A stretch of DNA of 19,555 nucleotides from an uncultured Bdellovibrio sp. (GTDB lineage Bacteria; Bdellovibrionota; Bdellovibrionia; Bdellovibrionales; Bdellovibrionaceae), in the NCBI RefSeq assembly GCF_946478835.1, contig NZ_CAMLDV010000061.1, forward strand, positions 1-19,555, read 5' to 3'. The translations under genes were made by a program, and so were the position numbers. Of this stretch, positions 14,521 to 19,555 are shown piece by piece; positions within the stretch are counted from its first letter, which is position 1, and each line of letters opens with the position of its first letter. The notes under the pieces are model-generated. The model was not told the origin of the DNA and searched no databases. It worked only from the letters and a program-made list of their open reading frames with translations.

Positions 14521-15018
14521 ATGGAAACGGAAAAACTGCGCGAACTGCAACGTCCTCTGAAAACTCGCTATCAAGCGGATAAAGAAGCAAGCCTTGTAAC
14601 CTTCCACACCTCTGGAACTTTGGGAGAAGATATTTCTTGTCACATCGACACAGGTATAGCGCAAGTCACCGCAGGCTTGCATCCCGCCGCTGGAGGAGAT
14701 GGAACACTTGCCTGTTCTGGAGATATGCTCATGGAAGCCTTGGTCGCTTGTGCCGGAGTCACTTTGAATGCCGTTGCCACAAATATGGGAATTCAACTTC
14801 AATACACAGAAATTTTTGCTGAAGGGGATATGGATTTTCGTGGGACTCTCGGTGTCGATAGAACCGTCCCCGTGGGACTCACTAACATCCGCCTTCGTTT
14901 TGATATTCAAGACGACATCCCTGAAGAGAAAAAGAAAAAATTGGTCGAGCTGACTGAACGGTACTGCGTAATATATCAAACTCTTATAAATCCACCTCAA
15001 ATCAAAGTAGACGTTTGA
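14521..15018 (+). CDS. OsmC/Ohr-family protein
   Basis: This 165-residue cytoplasmic protein has the OsmC fold markers: a central helix with the first reactive cysteine Cys77 in MEALVACAGVTLNAV, and the second, Cys149, in ERYCVIYQTL. Family members with both cysteines reduce organic or lipid hydroperoxides with dithiol cofactors. The usual CPV around the second Cys is CVI here. Cys40 and Cys65 are extra and not family-typical. The frame is open further upstream, but the ATG at 14521 has an AAGGA ribosome binding site and gives the usual length. It follows the toroid gene by 28 bases and is probably co-transcribed with it. Confidence 0.85.
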   Translation: METEKLRELQRPLKTRYQADKEASLVTFHTSGTLGEDISCHIDTGIAQVTAGLHPAAGGDGTLACSGDMLMEALVACAGVTLNAVATNMGIQLQYTEIFAEGDMDFRGTLGVDRTVPVGLTNIRLRFDIQDDIPEEKKKKLVELTERYCVIYQTLINPPQIKVDV

Positions 15019-15193
15019 AAGAGATGATCTCGTAAATTTGGGAACACTCGACAGGCCTTCACCCGGTTTCAGAAATTTGCAATTATCTCTCTTTGTAGAA
15101 TGAAACAGTTCTTTGTTAACTTTTATTGCATCTTGCCTTGTTTCCCAAAACCTGTTTGCAAAACACAAAAGGCCCTTATTTAATAATTGTTCA

Positions 15194-15868
15194 ATGTCAG
15201 TTCTTTTATTTTTATTTTTGCTAATTCCCTTCTTTGCAAAGGCGCAGACTCTGCAAGTAGGGCTTTCCGAAGTGGGTCCTTTTGCCTACGAGGAAAAAGG
15301 ACAGCTTAAAGGCATCAACTACGATATTTTATCCCAACTCGCGAAAGAGTCCGGGTTGACCTTTGAATACAACCTTTATCCGCATGCCCGCCTGGTGAAT
15401 GCCATGGAGACTTCAAACCCGGATCTTGCGATCTTTTTCTCGGTCTCATGCATAAAGTATGAAAAGCATTACGAGATCCAAGATAAACTCTATGAAGCCA
15501 CACCACGCATTTACCTTAAGCCCTCTGTGGATTTGAAACAAAAAGACGTGCGAATTGGTCGACTGCGTGGAACTTGCACGGAGCTGATTCATCAATACGT
15601 GAAGCCTGAAAGACTCACGGAAGTCACCAGCATGGATCAGGCCGTTGAAATGTTAAAATCAAATCGTCTTCAGGGAGTTTGTGCTTTATCGTCAGTTCTT
15701 AATTTTGCCAAAGACAAAGCCCACTATGACGAAAAACTCGTATCCTCTTTAAAAAATGAAAAACCGCTTGAAGCGGTTCTTTGTCGCAAAAAGAGTTTAC
15801 CGGAAGAAATAAAAAGAAAATTAGAAGCCGCCGCAAAAAAACTTAAAAAAATCCATGTGGAAGATTAA
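15194..15868 (+). CDS. Periplasmic solute-binding protein (SBP family 3 type), orphan
   Basis: This 224-residue exported protein has a signal peptide of residues 1-17 (AKA-Q). The family 3 polar amino-acid-binding pattern follows: VGLSEVGPFAYEEKGQLKGINYDILSQLAKESG (22-54), a central NPDLAIFFSVS, and the second-lobe start VRIGRLRGTCTELI. It is short for the family (usually 230-260) and has a Lys-rich C-terminus. No permease or ATPase gene is nearby, so it may feed a distant transporter or act as a sensor or enzyme-like member. I chose the ATG at 15194 because it begins directly with the signal peptide. A TTG at 15113 would add 27 residues. No clear ribosome binding site is present at the chosen start. 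It is convergent with the DEAD-box gene. Confidence 0.78.
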   Translation: MSVLLFLFLLIPFFAKAQTLQVGLSEVGPFAYEEKGQLKGINYDILSQLAKESGLTFEYNLYPHARLVNAMETSNPDLAIFFSVSCIKYEKHYEIQDKLYEATPRIYLKPSVDLKQKDVRIGRLRGTCTELIHQYVKPERLTEVTSMDQAVEMLKSNRLQGVCALSSVLNFAKDKAHYDEKLVSSLKNEKPLEAVLCRKKSLPEEIKRKLEAAAKKLKKIHVED

Positions 15869-15884
15869 AGAGCCCGATTGCACC

Positions 15885-17120
15885 CTATTTCTTTTTCTTA
15901 CGCTTCTTGGCCTGGATCATCTTCTCTTCACTTTCAATCAACTCTTGAAGACTCATGCCTTCTTCAGGTTGTGAAGCGATGATCTCGTAATCGACCTTGC
16001 TGACTTTGATCACTTCGATTTTTTTAGTCAAAAGCTCTTCAATGTCCTGCAAAAGAGGTCTTTCTTCCTGGCTGCAGAAAGAAACCGCAATGCCTTTGTT
16101 GAAGCCGCGGCCCGTACGACCGATACGATGCACGTAGTTCTCTGGTTTTTCGGGAAGGTCATAGTTAATGACGTGAGTGACATCCGGAATATCAATACCG
16201 CGAGCGCTTAAATCCGTTGCGATCAAAACCTTGCACTCGCCTGTGCGGAAGGCTTTCATCACTTCCGCGCGATTGGTCTGATCTTTTTCTCCGTGAATTG
16301 TAAGCGTTGGAATTTCTGCACGCTCCATCGCTTTAGCGACACGCTCTGCACGCACACGAGTACGCACGAAAACGATAAACTTTCCGTCAGGATTTTGACG
16401 TAAGTATTCCGCCAAGAAGAAACGTTTGTCGTCCATTTCAATGAACATCACAAAATGCGAAACGTTTTTTGAAACCGGATCTTCCGGAGAAATCTGAATA
16501 CGAATCGCACTGCTGCGAACTTGCGAGAACGCGAGCTTCTTGATTTGCGGATTGATCGTCGCTGAAAAGAACAGCGTTTGATGACGACGCGTGAGCTTAC
16601 GTTTGATCGATTCAATGTCTTCGATAAAACCCAAATCCAACATGTGATCGGCTTCATCGAGAACCAAGGTTTCGATATAATTGATGTTGATAAACCCCTG
16701 GCTGATCAAATCAAACATACGCCCCGGAGTCGCAATCAAAATATCAATACCGTCTTGAAGCTTTTTAATTTGCGCGTCTTGCTCCACCCCTCCGTACAAG
16801 GCAAAAGGCTTTGCTTTCGTGTGTTTGGAAAGTTTATTAAAAACTTCGCCAATTTGTTGCGCCAATTCACGCGTTGGCACCATCACAAGACACTTAATAC
16901 CTACAGCACGCTTGCTGCTTTTATTACTGTGAATCATGTTGATAATCGGAATTGCAAATGCCGCGGTCTTACCCGTTCCCGTTTGAGCAATGGCTAAAAC
17001 ATCCTCGCCCTTAAGGATCGAAGGAATGGCTTTGTACTGAATGTCTGTTGTACGAAAGAAACCATTGTCATTGAGATTGCGCAATAGGTCTTCCGACAAG
17101 TGAAACTTCTCAAACTTCAA
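15885..17120 (-). CDS. DEAD-box ATP-dependent RNA helicase (RhlE-like)
   Basis: This 411-residue protein has all DEAD-box motifs in order: Q motif Gln28, motif I AQTGTGKT (45-52), Ia PTRELAQQ (82-89), GG 110-111, Ib TPGR (131-134), II DEAD (155-158), III SAT (186-188), IV FIVFVRTR, V TDLSARGIDIPDV and VI HRIGRTGR. The C-terminus is short and ends in a Lys-rich tail, as in RhlE-type helicases. It unwinds RNA in ribosome assembly or mRNA decay. Translation starts at TTG (17118-17120) with an AGAGG ribosome binding site 6 bases ahead, 26 bases after the cmk stop, so it is in the cmk operon. The exact DEAD-box subtype cannot be fixed from motifs alone. Confidence 0.95.
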   Translation of the reverse strand: MKFEKFHLSEDLLRNLNDNGFFRTTDIQYKAIPSILKGEDVLAIAQTGTGKTAAFAIPIINMIHSNKSSKRAVGIKCLVMVPTRELAQQIGEVFNKLSKHTKAKPFALYGGVEQDAQIKKLQDGIDILIATPGRMFDLISQGFININYIETLVLDEADHMLDLGFIEDIESIKRKLTRRHQTLFFSATINPQIKKLAFSQVRSSAIRIQISPEDPVSKNVSHFVMFIEMDDKRFFLAEYLRQNPDGKFIVFVRTRVRAERVAKAMERAEIPTLTIHGEKDQTNRAEVMKAFRTGECKVLIATDLSARGIDIPDVTHVINYDLPEKPENYVHRIGRTGRGFNKGIAVSFCSQEERPLLQDIEELLTKKIEVIKVSKVDYEIIASQPEEGMSLQELIESEEKMIQAKKRKKKK

Positions 17121-17146
17121 GGAAAACCTCTTACGTTAGATGCGAA

Positions 17147-17800
17147 CTAAATTTTGCCTTTAACGTAGTCGACTACTTTATCAACCACTTGGTCCAAGTT
17201 TAATTCTGTTGTATCGACGATCAAAGCGTCGTCAGGCACCGCCATCGGAGCGACTTTGCGAGTAGAATCTTGCAGATCGCGCTGTTGTTGCGCTTTCACC
17301 ATATCACCTTGATCAAGGCCCAACTCCGCCGCACGGCGAGCGGCACGGTGTTCAGAGTTTGCCGTCAAATAAACTTTCGCCTCTGCTTTTGGGAACACCA
17401 CAGTTCCACAATCGCGACCTTCAGCAACCAAGCCTTGCGGGCCGTTGCTGCAGTTTCTTTGCGCATCCAAAAGAGCTTTACGAACTTCAGGATAGTGGCT
17501 CACTTTGCTGGCAAAATTTCCCACGTCTTCGTGAGCGATCAAATCTGTGACATCTTGATTTTGGAAATAAACTGTTGTGCGGGCATCTTGCATGCTCACC
17601 TTCCAAACTGGATTGTGAGTTAATTCGGCCAATGCCTTCACGTCATCAAGATCAATACCCAATTGAATAGCAGCGAATGCCAAACCACGATAGAAGGCAC
17701 CTGTAGAAACCCAGTTCCAGCCCAAACGACGAGCTAGTTCTCTACTCACAGAAGATTTCCCAGAGGCCGCAGGGCCATCAATCGTAATAACCATTCCCAT
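17147..17800 (-). CDS. cmk: Cytidylate kinase
   Basis: This 217-residue protein has the P-loop GPAASGKS (9-16), the CMP-binding STGAFYRGLA (32-41), the EGRDCGTVVFP motif (127-137) with Arg129-Asp130, and the lid-region DSTRKVAPM (178-186). It phosphorylates CMP and dCMP to the diphosphates. A GGAG ribosome binding site precedes the ATG. It lies 26 bases downstream of hisC. In many bacteria cmk is directly followed by rpsA; here the helicase gene follows and rpsA is about 4.2 kb away on the same strand. Confidence 0.96.
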   Translation of the reverse strand: MGMVITIDGPAASGKSSVSRELARRLGWNWVSTGAFYRGLAFAAIQLGIDLDDVKALAELTHNPVWKVSMQDARTTVYFQNQDVTDLIAHEDVGNFASKVSHYPEVRKALLDAQRNCSNGPQGLVAEGRDCGTVVFPKAEAKVYLTANSEHRAARRAAELGLDQGDMVKAQQQRDLQDSTRKVAPMAVPDDALIVDTTELNLDQVVDKVVDYVKGKI

Positions 17801-17826
17801 AATTCTCCAACAATCACTGTCATCCG

Positions 17827-18948
17827 TTAGGATAACACAGGTATCTCTTTGAGCACGTCAGCCAAGGCCTTCATCGCGGCTTGATTTTCGTGCTCGAGCC
17901 CTACACTCAAACGCAAATGCGTTTTGAAACCGTAGTTTAACAAAGGTCTCATAATAATCCCGCGGCGTAACAAGGCTTCATTCACCTTGGCGGCGTCACG
18001 GAGGGTGTCAAACATGACAAAATTCCCTTGAGATGGAATGTAAGGCAGGCCTAATTCTTCTAACTTCTTATAGAAGTAATCAAGCCCTTTCCAACAGGTC
18101 TGCTGCGAACGCTCAATAAATTCTTTATCTTGCAGAGCCGCATTTGCAGCGACTTGCGCTAAATCGTTGACATTAAAAGGTTTGCGCACCCGGTTAAACA
18201 CTTCAACAACCTCAGGAGGCGCAATCATCGCACCCAAGCGGAAACCCGCCAGGCCATAGATTTTGGAGAAAGTGCGAAGAACGATCAGATTTTTATATTT
18301 CGTGATGTATTTTTGTGCAGAAGCGTAAGCAGGATCGCGCACGAATTCATTGTAAGCTTCATCAAAAATCACCATCACATCATCGCGATTTCCCAATTTT
18401 TCAAGGAAGGCTTCGATCTCTTCTTTGGGAGCAAAAGTTCCCGTGGGATTGTTCGGGTTTGACACAAAAACCAAACGGATTTTCTTTTCCGGATGAGCCA
18501 AGAAATAATCCGCAATCGCAGGTAAATCAAAACGATAGCCTTCTTTCATTGGAATTTTATGGATCACGGCGCGGTTCGCAGGGGCACTCACTTCATAGGC
18601 GTTGAAAGCCGCTACAGACGTCAAAACGCCGTCGCCGGGCTCGCAATAAATGCGTGTCAACAAATCAATCAGCTCATCGCTCCCGTTCCCAATAGCAAGT
18701 TGTTTTGTCGGGAAGCCCCATTCTTTCGACAGAGTTTGTAAGAGTTCATAGTGCGAAGGATCTGGATACAGATGCTGATGATCCAAAGCTTGCTTCACCG
18801 CCGCCATCGCTTTCGGGCTAGGACCTAAAGGATTTTCATTACTTGCGAGTTTGTAGACGGTCGTTAATCCGTACTCGCGCTGAGTTTCAGAAATAGGTTT
18901 GCCAGGTTTGTAGGGAACCAGGTTCAGAATTTCGGGAGAAATCTTCAC
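17827..18948 (-). CDS. hisC: Histidinol-phosphate / aromatic aminotransferase (PLP fold type I)
   Basis: This 373-residue enzyme shows the HisC pattern: KLASNENPLGPSP (33-45), YPDPSHYELLQTL (61-73), GNGSDELI (87-94), NPNNPTG (164-170), FDEAYNEF (195-202), the PLP lysine Lys229 in TFSKIYGLAGFRLG, and Arg346 in LRLSVGLEHEN. Its neighbour cmk recalls the aromatic supraoperon in which a HisC-like paralogue transaminates prephenate or phenylpyruvate, so an aromatic role is as likely as histidine synthesis. No his gene is in the window. The start codon is GTG (18946-18948) with an AAGGA ribosome binding site 7 bases ahead. It is the first gene of the hisC-cmk-helicase operon. Confidence 0.92.
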   Translation of the reverse strand: MKISPEILNLVPYKPGKPISETQREYGLTTVYKLASNENPLGPSPKAMAAVKQALDHQHLYPDPSHYELLQTLSKEWGFPTKQLAIGNGSDELIDLLTRIYCEPGDGVLTSVAAFNAYEVSAPANRAVIHKIPMKEGYRFDLPAIADYFLAHPEKKIRLVFVSNPNNPTGTFAPKEEIEAFLEKLGNRDDVMVIFDEAYNEFVRDPAYASAQKYITKYKNLIVLRTFSKIYGLAGFRLGAMIAPPEVVEVFNRVRKPFNVNDLAQVAANAALQDKEFIERSQQTCWKGLDYFYKKLEELGLPYIPSQGNFVMFDTLRDAAKVNEALLRRGIIMRPLLNYGFKTHLRLSVGLEHENQAAMKALADVLKEIPVLS

Positions 18949-19043
18949 TTTAGAATCCTTTTCTTAGAGAGATTATTTTGTTATACCTGTTCGTCTAGCT
19001 TTAACATATTCCAGAGCAATTTCAATATAGAGAGCGTTTAAAA

Positions 19044-19555
19044 ATGCAAAAGAGCTTCTTGTTGGGTGTGAGTGTCGGAGAATCTTTCGCCGAATATGCA
19101 CTCCTGTCGGATTCCAAACCTGTCGCCCAGAAGAGAGTGTATCTCTCTCGCGAAAACCTTAAGCAGTCGCTTCAACAATTCGTGACAGAGAATGCGGATA
19201 ACAAACCACAATCTGTCTTTGTCAGCCTGCGCTTGCCTAAAAAGCTCTTAGACTACAACCTCAGTGGAGCTGTGGCCCATATCACAACAGACGGTTTCGA
19301 ACACTGGCTTGATGTCTGCGAAAAATCTGAAACGCTAACTAACAAAGACCTTCTTTTTTCAATTCACGAGCGCGTGCTTGCCGACGGCAAAGTGGATGTG
19401 CCGTTGAAACTTGAAGATTTGGAAGCCATCGCTGCGAAATTACAGATGATGGATTGTAAAATAGTCTGTTTGCTTTTTTTGCACTCTTCCACCAATCCGG
19501 TTGATTTAAAACAAGCACAAGAGTTTTTAGCCGGCAAAGGTCTTGAGGTTTTTGT
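19044..19555 (+). CDS. Divergent hydantoinase/oxoprolinase-like protein, N-terminal part (cut by window end)
   Basis: The open frame starts at ATG 19044 and runs off the window after 170 codons. The N-terminus MQKSFLLGVSVGESFAEYALL corresponds to the start of hydantoinase A/oxoprolinase proteins, normally GVDVGGTFTD. Further on, AHITTDGFEHWLDV matches the TTDGFED-like family block, and VCLLFLHSSTNPVDLKQAQ matches the FLHSY-NP block. The ATP-binding GG of the ASKHA-type phosphate loop is replaced (VGESF), so activity may be altered or lost. A weak GAGAG lies 9 bases before the ATG. It is divergent from hisC across 95 bases. The C-terminal part is not visible, so completeness cannot be judged. 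Confidence 0.7.
   Translation, partial: MQKSFLLGVSVGESFAEYALLSDSKPVAQKRVYLSRENLKQSLQQFVTENADNKPQSVFVSLRLPKKLLDYNLSGAVAHITTDGFEHWLDVCEKSETLTNKDLLFSIHERVLADGKVDVPLKLEDLEAIAAKLQMMDCKIVCLLFLHSSTNPVDLKQAQEFLAGKGLEVF

Noticed and set aside
15006..15035. Short palindrome GAGATGATCTC after the OsmC stop as a terminator
   Set aside because: The 5-bp arms are separated by one base, which cannot form a hairpin loop, and there is no T-run.
14446..15168. Long minus-strand frame of 240 codons opposite the OsmC-like gene
   Set aside because: It is antisense to a recognisable OsmC protein and has no homology-like features, signal peptide or ribosome binding site.
15019..15193. Promoter for the binding-protein gene with TAGAAT at 15096-15101
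   Set aside because: A TTGCAA lies only 13 bases upstream and no better -35 is present, so I did not call it.
1..19555. CRISPR arrays, tRNA or rRNA genes, insertion sequences, prophage genes
   Set aside because: I scanned for regularly spaced repeats, tRNA-like cloverleaf ends, rRNA motifs, and transposase or phage protein motifs and saw none.

Overview
The window looks like chromosomal DNA of a Bdellovibrio-like predatory bacterium (Bdellovibrionota). The reasons are lipoprotein signals of the FQNC type, several secreted proteins that I recognise only as Bdellovibrio-like hypotheticals, a stand-alone FliL, moderate GC (estimated by eye, not counted), and densely packed genes. The species call is an inference from sequence style. 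No database search was possible.

Layout. (1) 67-3708: a secreted zinc-metalloprotease lipoprotein faces a two-gene M16 peptidase operon on the minus strand. One M16 chain keeps the HxxEH zinc site and the other has lost it but keeps the Arg/Tyr pair, so they look like a catalytic/partner heterodimer. (2) 3814-5497: a FliL-like flagellar protein (minus) and a secreted L,D-transpeptidase/carboxypeptidase-like enzyme with an NTF2-like tail (plus) diverge from a 172-bp region holding a sigma28-like promoter, a near-consensus housekeeping promoter that would give a leaderless mRNA, and repeats. (3) 5651-8255: an accessory-looking operon of two tandem paralogous secreted proteins, each with two predicted hydrophobic hairpins between coiled-coil segments, followed by a membrane-anchored coiled-coil protein and a bidirectional terminator. 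I recognise no family for these; this is the best candidate here for an undescribed system. (4) 8349-8680: a small gene with its own promoter and a perfect 31-bp inverted repeat. (5) 8682-12917, minus: rpsA, then sppA, a HIT-family protein and a rhomboid protease in one tightly packed series. (6) 13155-15867, plus: a secreted alpha/alpha-toroid protein, an OsmC-like protein and an orphan periplasmic binding protein. (7) 15885-18948, minus: hisC, cmk and a DEAD-box RNA helicase. (8) 19044-end, plus: the N-terminal part of a divergent hydantoinase/oxoprolinase-like protein.

How it fits together. The hisC-cmk...rpsA order recalls the widespread aromatic-aminotransferase/aroA/cmk/rpsA supraoperon, but here cmk and rpsA are about 4.2 kb apart with four unrelated genes between. 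Many products are envelope or periplasmic proteases and peptidoglycan enzymes (M16 pair, metalloprotease, SppA, rhomboid, L,D-transpeptidase), which fits a predator that remodels envelopes. The specific roles in predation are inference. No rRNA, tRNA, CRISPR array, insertion sequence or phage gene was seen. No gene-free stretch exceeds 300 bases; the longest is 237 bases at 12918-13154.
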